NCBI GenBank assembly: GCA_021904315.1
Contig: CM038924.1
Coordinates: 12,884,026-12,948,025, forward strand
Length of the DNA stretch: 64,000 bases
Source of the DNA: Sphagnum magellanicum
Lineage: Eukaryota > Streptophyta > Sphagnopsida > Sphagnales > Sphagnaceae
Reading direction: 5' to 3'
The notes under the pieces were generated by a model that was given only the letters and a program-made list of their open reading frames with translations, made no database searches and was not told where the DNA came from. Position numbers and translations under genes: made by a program. Below are positions 49,901 through 61,500 of the stretch, piece by piece. How positions within the stretch are numbered: the first letter of the stretch is position 1; each line of letters begins with the position of its first letter.

Positions 49901-50990
49901 TGTAAACAATGAATATGCAAAATGAAATGTAATGCAATGCAAAAAAAATATGAATCTTACAAATAATAAACATATTTCTTCGTTAAGAGGTTGCCAAGTA
50001 TAATAACAAACAAAGATTGAATTTGGAATGTAAAAAAATGTTTCATCAAAATAAATAAAAAGATAAACATTATTCAAACAAAAAAACACAAAATTACAGT
50101 TTCAAGCACATGCGACAACGGTTGTTACACCAAAGTAGTAAATAGAGGCCATCATGAAAAGATGAATGAAATCTTAACTTGAGAAAAGTTCATTTGGAAA
50201 AATGTGTTTTTTCACAGGTTTCAAGACTCACAACAAGATGCAACCTAAAACCTGAAATGAAGCTCAAAAATTTAAAAGAACTATCTTTGAAAAACGATCT
50301 CACACACCAAAATTCTATTTCAATCTGCTGCACTTGTGCAAGAACACACACACAAAATTTGGACTAAAGCTAGTGCAACTTTTATTGTTGCAAGAGGGCA
50401 TTATTCTCTAATTCCTTGCCAATATTTACAATTGCAAAGGTGTGTCCTTTGGCTCAAGTAAACCACAATCGTTGATATTTATGCTAATTTAACAAAATTC
50501 AATTAATGAACATGGATGTTGAGTGTGGCAAATGAATTTCATAAGTTTGTAAATGTTTTGATGACTAGATGCACACTTCATTCACCTAGCAATAATGAAA
50601 CCCTTAGCCCTCCTAGGATGAAAAATGAGCAAATTGACAAATCTATTTGGATGACTTTAATTTGTGTGCGGTGATTTAAATTATCATTATTATCATGTAA
50701 TGACTAGCATGGCATGAGAAGTAAGCAAATTTTGGTGACATTTTCATTTTTACCTTGCCTATTTTCCTTACTACTTTTTAGCACCCATATTTTTTTCATA
50801 GCATTTTGGCTTAGTTATAGCCAAAAAAAAAAAGAGAAGAAATTGTTGCTCAACACCAAATGGCCTGACTCAAGAAGGTGAAGGTACCACCAGTTTAGTT
50901 GCTGGTTCACCCAAGGCTAAGTTGGGTTTACAGGCTAACTGGGGCTACTAATAGCGTAAGTAAGTAGCCCCACTTGGGTTAGCCAGTACT
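46978..50990. other. AT-rich stretch, nothing recognised
   Basis: A (GAA)n run near 47200-47222, an (AT)n run near 47722-47745 and a fragment of the CAGCACCCAC family near 50896-50910 were seen. No protein family or RNA gene could be supported. Confidence 0.5.
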
Positions 50991-50999
50991 GGTCTGTCG

Positions 51000-52040
51000 A
51001 TCCCTCCTGAGTGCTAGAAGTGCCGTATGGTTCTCACAAACCTAAGCTGAAGCGTGGCTCAGTTTGCATTAAAGGAATGAGTACTAAAAAGAACTGTTGG
51101 AGGCCTCGTAGATTAGCTTCCAGATAGATCTCTCAATCTGCCATGTGATTGCTGTTGTGGTTTCCCAGCTTCCTAGGTAAAACAATTGGGGAACTGGACT
51201 GTTGTTTGTGTGGGAGGGAAGAAGAACCCAGAGCTGAGAGTGCTTCAGCTGACTCGAGTTGCCACAACCCAAAAACAAGAGGAAAAGAAAAAGAAAAAAC
51301 CAGCAATGTAAAGTACACAGGCAAAAATAACCGCTCATCTCTCCATCCAGGTGCAGCCTCCAGCCAGCCAGCCAGCCAGCATGCATTGCACCAAATTGGG
51401 CCGCCCTGACGTTTTATGGGTTAAGATGAGCAGAAGAGATCTCGCTCCAGCTCTGGCTCGCGCTTGGTTGATGGATTTTGAAGCGGATCTGCGCCTGCTG
51501 CACTCACTCACGGGTGATAGGCCCATTCCCAAGATTCAAGCAAGCTGCAATAGAGTCAGGACAAACCCACCCAAAACGGATGACTCCCTCCGGTTTTGCC
51601 CACTACCAAAGTAGTGGAACATTTAATACCACTTGCAGCCAACCCCCCTTTGACTGATTATTGCACATACTCCCACACATAATTACAGTTCCCCCTCTTA
51701 ATTGAGTTCTCATGTGAAGACAGACAGAGCGCTTGCAAACCCCCTCCCCCGCCCTTCTTCACTAAAAATACAAACTTCCATGCGTCAGCACGTTGCTTGA
51801 TTTGCCCAAACTTTTAGTCCTAAATTATTCCCGACATATCAATGTCATGTGCACTAAAGTGTGAGGGAAGTTCCTGCAGAATGTCTGCCTACTGCACCCC
51901 TTCCCTTCTCTTCTCTTCTCCTTCTCCTCTCCTTCCCTCTGAGAGTTTTCTCTCTCTCTCTCTCTCTCTTTCTTCCAAGTTCTGGCCAAGGTCTCTCCCA
52001 ATTGATCTGACAATGCGCTCGATGGACAGAGCTTGATGAG
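51000..52040. other. GC-richer island with pyrimidine tract, function unknown
   Basis: This kilobase is far less AT-rich than its flanks. It contains a (CAGC)n run at 51362-51381, open frames on both strands over 51149-51614 with no known family, and a CT-rich tract at 51896-51971 ending in (TC)n, like the 5' leader of many plant genes. No downstream coding exon was recognised. It may be a promoter/leader, a non-coding transcript or a gene fragment. Confidence 0.35.
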
Positions 52041-54180
52041 AAGGGGTGTTTAGCTTCTGGGATTGTATCCTACCTATTCCTTCTGTCCAATTCTTTATTG
52101 ACAGTTGATCTTCTCTCTGTCCATTTGTCATTACATAAATTCATGTGCCCCTTTTTTTCTTCGTCTTCTTCCTCTTCACCTTTCAAACTCCATCCTGAAA
52201 ATTATGCACAAAAAAAATATTTATTATTATTTGAGTAGTAGTACTATGAGGCTTCTAAACAACTGGATTATTTATTTATTTGTTTATTTATTTATTTATT
52301 TTTGGGTGAAGGAACAAATTCTAGCCAAAACTTGTTCTAGCTAGTTTTTCACAACTCCCCCATAAAACAAAAAAAGGTTCAAATCCAAAAATTAAAAATG
52401 AATTTTTTTTTTTTTGTTTTTTTTGGAATATAATGGTAGTAGACCCAGTGACTGACAAGCTGTTGGCAATACCCTCAAGTCAGGAAAAAGAATTTATTTA
52501 TGACAAGTCCAAACTCTGGAAAGACTAACCTACCAATTAGCGTATTTTGGCCAGGTACCCAAAATCAAAAGTGTCACAACTCACTAGCCTTTTTAGCTGG
52601 GCTGGGGTGAGGCATCAACCCCCACTAGCCCATTGATGAATGGAACTAAATTTTGACTCTCTTTTGGATGAAACCCTAACTAGTCCCAGTTCTGTTCCCT
52701 GGAGACATGTACAAGGTATGCAAAGTGTAATGGTAAAGCCCAAGGGATGGGTGGTTTCAAAAATCAGGGGCCTAGGACAAGGCGAAAGTCAAGTCCGACC
52801 CCTCATTCATGGGCTTGACCCATCTTAAAGCACAAGATGAACATTATTGTAGACGTAAACATACATAGATCACGAGGTATAGGAGGGGAAAGTACTTACA
52901 CCTACTGCTTAAGAGTGGAAGAGATCTTACACCTATTTCCCTCCTACTCTTTGAGATGTAGGTGTAAGATCCCTCCTCTTTTGTAAGAGGAATATTCATG
53001 AGTATAAAGTGCTCTCCAATTATACTAAAATAATTGGAGCATGTCTTTAAGTTTGCTTTCAATGTACAATGAAGAGTTTCCATTAATGCTTTTCCAACAT
53101 TTTCCCAGTCCATGCACTTGAGTTTCATTTATATGAAACTGGCATGCAATTTTGCCACCACTGGAATGAATGAATGTCTCCACAGAAAAATTGAAGTCAT
53201 TGAAAATATTCTGGCAGAAAGAAGTCTCTTCTGCTGGAAAACTGGCAGAAAAAACCTGCCCTGATCAAGAACTTGTTTTTAAATGTGTTGAAATTTCTTC
53301 AAAATTTGGGGAAACTTGGCAAGAAATTGTGACAAAATATTCCTTTCTGTTTTGTTGAGGCCTAAAATTTGGAACAGTGCCCCCCACCCCCTGAAAACAA
53401 AGTCTGGATGGAACCCAATGAGTGATTGCTTTGCTTTTTGTTGCTTCATTTTGTGTTGTTCTTGTCCAACATGATCAATCTCCAATCTATCTATGAAGGA
53501 AAGTAGTTTTTTTGGAGTTATGAGCTCCACTGAACCCGGATGCTTCAGATTGTGTTCTTGGTGTCTTTGGAAAGCTCTCACCGAGGAGGGGTGCATGGGC
53601 TTGGTTCTATGCTGTTTGGACTTGCGGTGCAAAAGTTCTTGAATATTGAATGATTTCATCTCTGAAAATTAAATTAAATCGTAGCTGAAAATTTTGGAGG
53701 AATTGGAATGTGCGTTTGGTGTTGTTGGAAAGATCTTGATGAGCAGGATTTAATGGAATTTATTTGGTAAGATTTGGATTCAGAAGGTGGGAGAGATATT
53801 GACTTTTAACTGATTTCTGCCGCTGAAAATTCAAATAAATTCCCAAAATCCAGGTTTTTGGAAGGAAAAATCAGTTGACGAGGTGGTAACACTTGGGCCA
53901 ATGGCACAGGCCACACTAGTTACTTCTATGGTCTGAGCCTCTCTCTAAAAACCTCACACTCCAAAGGTAACAACAAAGCTTAACTTGATCTAACTCGGTT
54001 ATACATAAATTAATCGAATTTTGCTAAATTAATCAACAACAAAGATAGGTTGATGATATTCACCTTCATTCAAATGTAAACTAATCAGAATTCATAATTT
54101 ATTGGTACATAGGTAGGGGCCATTTACGTGAACTAGTAGTAGAAGGGGGGAAAGCATTTAATTTGGGCAATTTGGCATTT
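52041..54180. other. Intergenic DNA with a hairpin and a diverged duplication
   Basis: A (TTTA)n run lies near 52268-52302 and a poly(T) run near 52404-52425. A perfect 13-bp inverted repeat lies at 52923-52971. Two diverged tandem segments of about 160 bp lie at 53530-53680 and 53690-53850. The minus frame 53279-53659 (126 codons, MKSFNIQELLHRKSKQH onward) matches nothing known and overlaps the duplicated segment, so I do not call it a gene. Confidence 0.5.
52923..52971. repeat. Perfect 13-bp inverted repeat
   Basis: GATCTTACACCTA (52923-52935) and TAGGTGTAAGATC (52959-52971) are exact reverse complements separated by 23 bases. A related CTTACACCTAC occurs just upstream near 52895. Confidence 0.9.
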
Positions 54181-54360
54181 AGGGCCCTGCACTACTATGG
54201 GAATGTCTCCACCCGTGGTCTTTACTAATCATAAAGCACATACATGGCAAACAATACATCATAAACATAATTATAACCTTGCTGGTGGGCATTTCTTTTT
54301 GTGAAATGTCCGTGCACAGAACCCGCACATATAGCATCATACTGGGCTCTTCCGCTGGCA

Positions 54361-54393
54361 CGGTGGGAGATTACAAAACATAATCTCCCACTG
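54361..54393. repeat. Short strong hairpin
   Basis: GTGGGAGATTA (54363-54373) and TAATCTCCCAC (54381-54391) are exact reverse complements with a 7-base loop; one more G-T and one more C-G pair extend the stem. It could be the core of a small repeat or a transcribed stem-loop. Confidence 0.85.
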
Positions 54394-55032
54394 CACATGC
54401 GGCCTTGTGGTTATTACATTGGGTAATCGCCCCTGATTGCATGGAGTTTTGGGTCAGTGGGAAACTGAAGAAATGACTGCCCAGTCCCACATCAAACCCC
54501 AATAAACTTGTGGCACAATTTTCCTTCTAAATTTTCAGTCTACCTTCCCTTGAGGTTAGTTTCGTCATTACAAAAATCCTCAAAATAGTGAAATGAAATT
54601 TTGTGAAAATATCAGGTTGAAAATGGTGAAAAATCATCATTATTTTCATAGGCTACACTCTGAATAATTTCACTACTCATATCACAATATTATAGTAAAT
54701 GATGGAAAATATATATAATTTCAAAATTTTACAGAAAAAATTCATTTTTTGAAAAAATAAATAAAATTATTCGTTTTGTCAATGTGGAAACTGACCCTAA
54801 GCTACCGTATTCCAATTATAGAACCATGTTTCATGATTTGATTTGAACCTGGTGGGGGAGGGGCCAGAGCCATTACATGATGAGCTGCTTGTTTATAATT
54901 GATTATTGTACACCTATTTCTCCATCCCCCAAGGACTTTGGACCATTCTGGCCCACTGCCATCAATGAGGCAACAAAACCTAGCGCTTGCCTTCATACAT
55001 CCCCATGCTCACACACAAGTGTTTTTTTGGGT

Positions 55033-55575
55033 CAATTTTGTGTTATAGCCAAAGTGGCAATGATCCATAGGAAGATTTAATAGCCAGATTTGTCTACAAG
55101 CTAAATATCAAAGTAAAACATCCTTCTGTATTTTAGGCTATCTACTTGAACCATGTATAGAAATCTGGTGTTCTTTCTTAACTTTGGGTCGAATTATTAT
55201 GGCTATTGAAAATCTCAAAAGGCACATGATTTTTAGCATTTTAAATTTTGATCTAAAATTTTGGCTATATGTCACCAGCATAAAAAAAGGCTGACCCACA
55301 CATACACAACCACCCCCCCCCCCATGCACTTCACAAGCATTTCTCTTACTTGAAAATTTTCGCCAAAATTTGACCTGGAAAATATGATTTCAATCTATAC
55401 AAAATATTTGAAGAATTTTTTTTCCAAATCTCCAGATTTCTATAATAAGTTCCAGTGGGTAGCCAAGAATACAGAGAGCATTCTGAATTTTTTCTACTTT
55501 CATATCTAGTCTGTAGCCAAATTTGGCTAAATCATATTCTGGATAATCATCACTTTGGCTAACATCACAAAGTCC
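55033..55575. mobile_element. MITE-like element, TAGCCAAATTTGGCTA family, second near-complete copy
   Basis: About 543 bp. The left end (CAATTTTGTGTTATAGCCAA) and the reverse complement of the right end (GGACTTTGTGATGTTAGCCA) stay similar for roughly 120 bp, both passing through TAGCCAGATTTG / TAGCCAAATTTGGCTA (palindrome at 55514-55529) and AAAGTAAAACAT / AAAGTAGAAAAA. No coding capacity. Confidence 0.75.
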
Positions 55576-55966
55576 TTAAAAGGAATCCTGCACTCTGCCC
55601 TAATGTTGTACCCCCCAGCTAAGCTACCCATCACGTATCACCTCACCTTAGTGGTCATTTTGTCCTAACCTAACTAATAGCATACATACCTTGCATGATG
55701 GAAACAAACTTTGAATCTCAAGGAAGAATTAATGACAACAATAAAGAAGGCAAGGGGGAAACAGAAAAAGGTTTGCTGACTCTTTTGGAGTGACATTAAT
55801 TAGTTCGATTTAGCTCTTCTAGTTCATCGAACAAATGCAACATTCCACATCTTAAATTTAGCAAAATTTGAACTGGGATGGGGCACAAGAAAGATATGGG
55901 CTCAATGGAGTATCTAGGTGACCTTGGACCTCTATGATCATGTCATGTGTGGTCCCATAATTAATT

Positions 55967-56228
55967 GGCCTTGCCTACCAAGGCAAGGATATTGCATTTA
56001 CATTCATTATAGAGTATAGTAGCTTAATGGATTTTGGCCCCTAGGTAATAATAGGTCTATTTTTACATGAGGATTTTTGAAAGATGATATTTTGTCTTGT
56101 GTTGAAAGTTGAGATTAGTTATAGAGCTATAATATCTGGAAGGATTTTGGTTTCTTTTAGAGGATTTTTTGAGGATTATATTTTTTGCATGGTGAAATAT
56201 TTTAGTTTCGATAATTCCTCTTTTGCCT
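55967..56228 (+). mobile_element. GGCCTTGCC repeat family, copy 2 (3'-truncated)
   Basis: Very close to copy 1 at 46069 over its first 260 bp (same hairpin, ATTATAGAGTATAGTAGCTT, AAAGATGATATTTT), but the GGCAAGGCC end is missing after TTTTGCCT. Confidence 0.75.
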
Positions 56229-57240
56229 GTTGTGATCTGCCTTCTAGTTTGCCATTTTAAACATGGAAACAAACCCAAAAGGGTGTGTAGGATATTTTAT
56301 AGCACCCAAAAACATTCACTTTTATAATTAGAAATTACCATGGTATTTGCAAGGTTGTACAGCTTTGGTTGGGGGAGTGAGTACTGGGAATGCTTGGGTG
56401 AGGGAATATGTCCTATATTTAATAAATATTCAAAACTCAATTTGATATTCTCTTTTTTTTAATTATTTTTTATATTCCACAAGTTGAGGTTATGCAGCAA
56501 ATCAATAGATGTTGAGTATTAATTAATTAGAAACTGACAATTATTAATTAAGTGTACTTTCATGAACTTTTAAAAGGGTTGAGTAGTCTACTTTTAGTAG
56601 AGTGGAAGAGTCATTATTGTTCTGTCTCATCTAGTTGCTGATTTTCTCATATGCACCTACTACACAGTTGCTTGATTTCTTTGTAGTAAACAAGACCCAT
56701 TGAAATTGATATAAAAACACAATGTAAAAACAAAATACTTCTATTTTTCTAGGACTTTTGACATAGTTACTGGGTATTTATCAAAATAATTTAATTAATG
56801 TCAAATTGGCCGAGGTATTAAGTCTTTTCCCAATTTTCAAATTCAATTGAAACTCTTTGGTTTTGGTGCAATAACCTAGGGCTGCAATAACATAGGAGTT
56901 TTTTAATGCTAATTACCAAATTTAGGATTTAAAAATATATATACATAGTGACACTTGGAGAGATCAATTTCAAGAATTTTTTTGAAAATCTAGCAATTCA
57001 TGTGGCAAGTGTACAAAATTGCTGTGAGTAGGTACAAAGTTGATCAAAGTTGCCCTTTTCCACCTTTCACACATCCAGTTTATTCCTCTAGTAAGTAAGT
57101 ACTGCAAAATCTCTTATTCATAATAACTGAAAATACCAGAGAGTTGGAGAATTTGCTCAACAGTACATGTCATAATTCTATAAGTTAGTTTATACGTCTG
57201 CACAGAACCGCAAACATTTGTTTGCATTGTATTAAAAGGT
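56229..57240. other. Intergenic DNA, nothing recognised
   Basis: AT-rich, no repeat or protein family identified. Confidence 0.5.
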
Positions 57241-57930
57241 TGCCTCCTCTCCTGCAATTCTGGACTCCTACTACAATTTCCGAAGATCTCCAACAGTCTT
57301 CTGGTGTCATCTCTTACACATTGTAAGAGATTTACTCTTTTGGGAAATCAATGTGACTCCAGCTCCAGCATCTCAAAAAGACCAGGGGTTGCACCAAAGG
57401 ACATCCCTGTGATGATGGTCCCTAGAGTTCTTCTTGGCATACCTAGCAACTCTAAGGTTTTTTTTTTTAATTTTATTTTTAACACACTTTTATAAAAAAA
57501 AACTTATAGTTATTATTTAGGCATGGGCAAAGGTTCAAACTACATGGGGCCATGGGCTTCACCAGGAGCTGCTCTGCACTCAGCTCGGCCTTGCATGGGT
57601 CCTTAATCCGATAATGTCCATGGCCCTGAGCTTTACAGACCACATTAAATTAATTTTTTTAAGGTAATTATGCTGCAATATTAATGATTATATCCACTTA
57701 AAAATTCCAATAAGTAATTTGAATAATTAATTTAAAGTAATTAAATGAGTAATTTGAGAGGACAGTGAACTGTCTGCAAACTCACCTACTCTCTCTGAGT
57801 TCTAGTTGGGAGGGGGCATTACGATGGATGAAGAAGTTGAGAGCTTCATGGATGACAACTGGAGCGCAGGTACAAAGAGTCAACTCAAGAAACCGGATGA
57901 ACCAGTCATCTTTGGGACTGTTGGATTTTC
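57241..57930. other. Two coding-like fragments of unknown identity
   Basis: The minus strand at about 57360-57462 reads LELLGMPRRTLGTIIT, GMSFGATPGLFEML, a plausible protein segment; the plus strand at 57304-57495 is also open. At 57824-57925 the plus strand reads MDEEVESFMDDNWSAG, TKSQLKKPDEPVIFG with ordinary codon use, then enters repeat DNA. I recognise neither family. They may be gene fragments left by transposition or retroposition; a T-rich run follows the first. Confidence 0.25.
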
Positions 57931-58099
57931 TTGGCGTGCCAATTTCACCTTTATTACTTTCCACCGACAATTCCCAATTTACCATAAGGGTAATAGTACA
58001 AAGGTTGTTCAGGAAGGCAAAAAAAAGGCTCACTTTCGCCTGGAATTGTTTTTTGAAATCGCCATATTTAGACATTCTGTTGTCCTTTAAATGTAGCAT

Positions 58100-58210
58100 G
58101 ATTTCTAACCTTTTTCTACTTCCCTCCTCTCTGACTTGTAGTCAAATTTTTTGGCTAAGTCCTCTGGTGGATGATTTGCCAATCCACCTAGTACCCACCT
58201 CACAAATTTG
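58100..58210 (-). mobile_element. End of a TAGCCAAATTTGGCTA-family element
   Basis: In reverse complement the segment starts CAAATTTGTGAGGTGGG, then CATCCACCAGAGGACTTAGCC and a lengthened version of the palindrome (58139-58157). Only one end is clear. Confidence 0.55.
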
Positions 58211-58239
58211 AAAATAAAATAAAATAAAATAAAACAAAA

Positions 58240-58580
58240 CAAGGGGTGTGTCACACTGTGTGGCCTTGCCAATTACATTAACACGTATCTTAAGGCAAAA
58301 GAAGAATTAAGGAAACTCAAATATTTCACCATGCAAAAAATGTAATCTTCAAAAATGTAATCCTCTAGAAGAAACCAAAATCGTTCAAGATATTATCATA
58401 ACTCTATAAGGAATCACAAAGTTTCAACACTAGCCCAAATATCATCATCTTTCAAAAATCCTCATATAGAAAATAGACCTATTATTATTATTATTATTTA
58501 CCTAGGGGCCAAAATCCATTAAGTTAACTATACTCTATACTGAATCTAAACACAATATCCTTTTCTTGGTAGGCAAGGCC
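58240..58580 (-). mobile_element. GGCCTTGCC repeat family, copy 3
   Basis: Reverse-orientation copy with both ends: GGCAAGGCC at 58572-58580 and GGCCTTGCC at 58262-58270, plus the conserved outer GTGTGACACACCCCTTG-like flank shared with copy 1. An ATT trinucleotide run (58480-58498) lies inside. Confidence 0.75.
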
Positions 58581-61500
58581 CAATAAAATAAAATAAAAAT
58601 ACTGTTAAAATAGGTGTGGGTGCTACAATACTTTGAAGAAGAAGAAGGGTAAACTCCAAATAAATAAAACTTAGGTTGCCCAGAAAATTTTCAAAAAATG
58701 CGGTGTATTGGGGCTTGGGCACATTCAATGTGATACCGATTTTTTCGGACTGGCACTCAAAATAATCGAGGTTCTCAGCAGGTAAGGTACCACCTGTGGT
58801 TTTTTTTTTTTAATCTCTAGTACCAATGTAGCCTCTCTTGAGTTTTGAGTCTTCAGGGTACCAAATCCAAAAAAAACCACTGGAAATCATTCAGGCCTAT
58901 TCCTCACTCTGTCTCTACCACGTTGCCTAAATTAGGCCAGCCCTAATTTGATGCCACCCACCACCACCACCATCACACCAATCTAATATAATTATTCAAG
59001 ACATACCTATAGATCTATTAACTCCTTTAAAAAGTCCTCTTTGCATAGGATCTTTAGGTGATTGTTTGTTTTGGTTGATTGTTTGCTTTTGTTTTTTCTT
59101 TGGGTTGTGTCTACTTATGTTCTCATTTGCTTTGTACTTTTGACGAATGGGTTCTCATCCTTGATTTTAATTTATAGGGTTCTTTTTTTAAATTTAAAGT
59201 CTAAAATGTGCTTTCATTTTGGTTACATTTTGTGTTTATAGATTTATGTAATTTACGAGTGTATTTGGATGGCAGGTCTTTAAGCAAAATTTGACCTCCC
59301 TCTGAAAAATGGCATGCCCTTCCATTTTCTCAAGAAAGGCTCTTCCTCTCTTCTTCTTTTTTCCACAAGGATCTTCCATCTTTTAGCCTTGTAAATAATT
59401 CGATTTATGATTTCTTGGATACTTTCATTTGTTGAAAATTTTCAAGAATGGTCCTCTTTTTCACATTATCATGGTTAGTGAGTGTCAATTGAATTCTAAC
59501 CTTTTATTGGGGATTGCACTTTAACTCTCACCTGAAAGCCAATTGGCATATTTCAATGGCGATAATGTTTTGTCAAAGATCAATTTTGTATTCAACAATT
59601 GCTACAAATTGTGCCTATTCCACCCATTCGATTAATATGCTACTTATTTAATACACTTGGGCTTTGTGTTGCTTCACATTGCTAGTGATGATCAATTGAC
59701 ATAAGGTCAGAATATTAGTGTATTTAAATTTTATTTAAATTAATTTTTTAAAAATATTTAGTTATTAAACATAAATAATTGGTGATCATATCTAGATCAT
59801 CCATGAAATCATTTCCACTTCCATTAATTTTAGAATACAAATTTTAATTTCTATCTACTAAAACATTAACATTTCTAACACCCATCATATCATTTTGGGT
59901 ATCCCTTGTTGCATCAAAAGCAATTTTTGGGGAGTTTTCAACATCCCCCAATGTTTTTCCAATTATGCTTCCTAATTTTATAAACACAACATTCATAAAA
60001 ATAATTTAAACTTGTCAATGGATATTTCATTTTCAATGTTGATTTGAATATGTTTTTATTTTTTATTAAAACCATTATTAAATTGGGAATACCAAAAAAA
60101 TAAATTATTAAGATGTGAATAATTTAGTTTTAAAAGGTATATTAATAATAGTTTATTTGTAATTTTGATTTGGAATGCAAACCACAAATTTAGTGCTATC
60201 ATCATGTGAAATTTAGTGTTACCACTTGTTGGTATGAACACTATAAAAAGAAAAATATCAAATCCATTAAAAAATGCATAGAGTAAAGTATGGTTTAATG
60301 GTTTAAAACACACCAAAAACATGTTCCTTTCATATGAAACAAAATGTTAAAATTTAAAACATTTACAATGATTTGCAATCATGGTGTGTACATCAAAGGA
60401 TTTGATTATAATTTTAAATTCATCTTCTAAAACATAAACAATGTATTATTTAATAGGCATTGAGCTTAAAAGTGTAATTGTTGAATGAAAATGTGAGACA
60501 CACTTGCATTTGAATGTGAATCATGCACTTTTGAATGTTAACATGCACAAAAGAATTTAAAAGTTTTCAAGACTAAATCATAGTACCTTTTCAAGTTCAA
60601 CATTAATGTGCCAAATAATTAATATAATTTGAAGATTCTAATTTGACGTTTCAATTTCTGATTTTCAAATTTTCAGCATATAAGGACTAAATACAACAAT
60701 GTTCTTATTTTTTCATCAATTTCTTGCTATGCTTTTGGTTAGATTAATGAAATTCTTCAATTTTTTGTTGAACTGGTTGTGGGTTCAAATTAGGCCTCTT
60801 TGATTGAATTTTCAAAAGTTTAAACATTCAATGTTGTTTTTTTCTGAAAATTTTGGCAAAAGTGAAATAATATAATTTGTGCCGAATCTGAAAAGGTACT
60901 ATGATAAAAAGGTACTATGATAAAAGGTTTGCTACATAATAATAGTAAATTGAAAGACATTTCATTTATGGTTAACATGCAATTGATTTAACCAAAATAT
61001 TAAATTTTTGAGTAATGTAAAATTTGAAATCAAATGTGGGACTTTGAACATGTTTAAACTACATTAAAAAAATAGGAAATTTTTATGATTAAAAAAAATT
61101 GTTGTGATCCACTTTTATGGTTTTAAATATCTTGGCCATGTCAATTTGCAAGCATTTGTGTATTGTCTAGAAGCTAAGATCATTTCTTTTTCTTCTTCCC
61201 TTTTCACCACCTTCTATGTGTTCCTTTTCCCTTCTTCTAAAGCTTTTATAGAAACAAGTCATTCATCCGCCCATGCATTTAATTCAATTAATGACTCACA
61301 TTAAAATAAAGTTATTGCCCCTACAACATATTCATGGGATGTAGAAAGCACACATGATTTAATAGATTCATAATATTTTGAAGATTGCTTGCATAATTTT
61401 GATTGATGTAGTATAAAGGAAATTTTAACACATGTTTGTAAAATAATTAATGAATTCTGAAATTTTCATGTCAAGAATAAAATATTTTAAATATTCCAAT

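Noticed and set aside
50990-51020. Possible miR390 target site (TAS3-like) at ATCCCTCCTGAG
   Set aside because: Only the 12-base core matches; the flanking bases of a 21-nt site fit poorly and no tasiARF-like sequence or second site was found nearby.
51896-51971. CT-rich tract as a proven gene leader
   Set aside because: Pyrimidine tracts are common in plant leaders, but no coding exon follows, so it is only noted as part of the GC-richer island.
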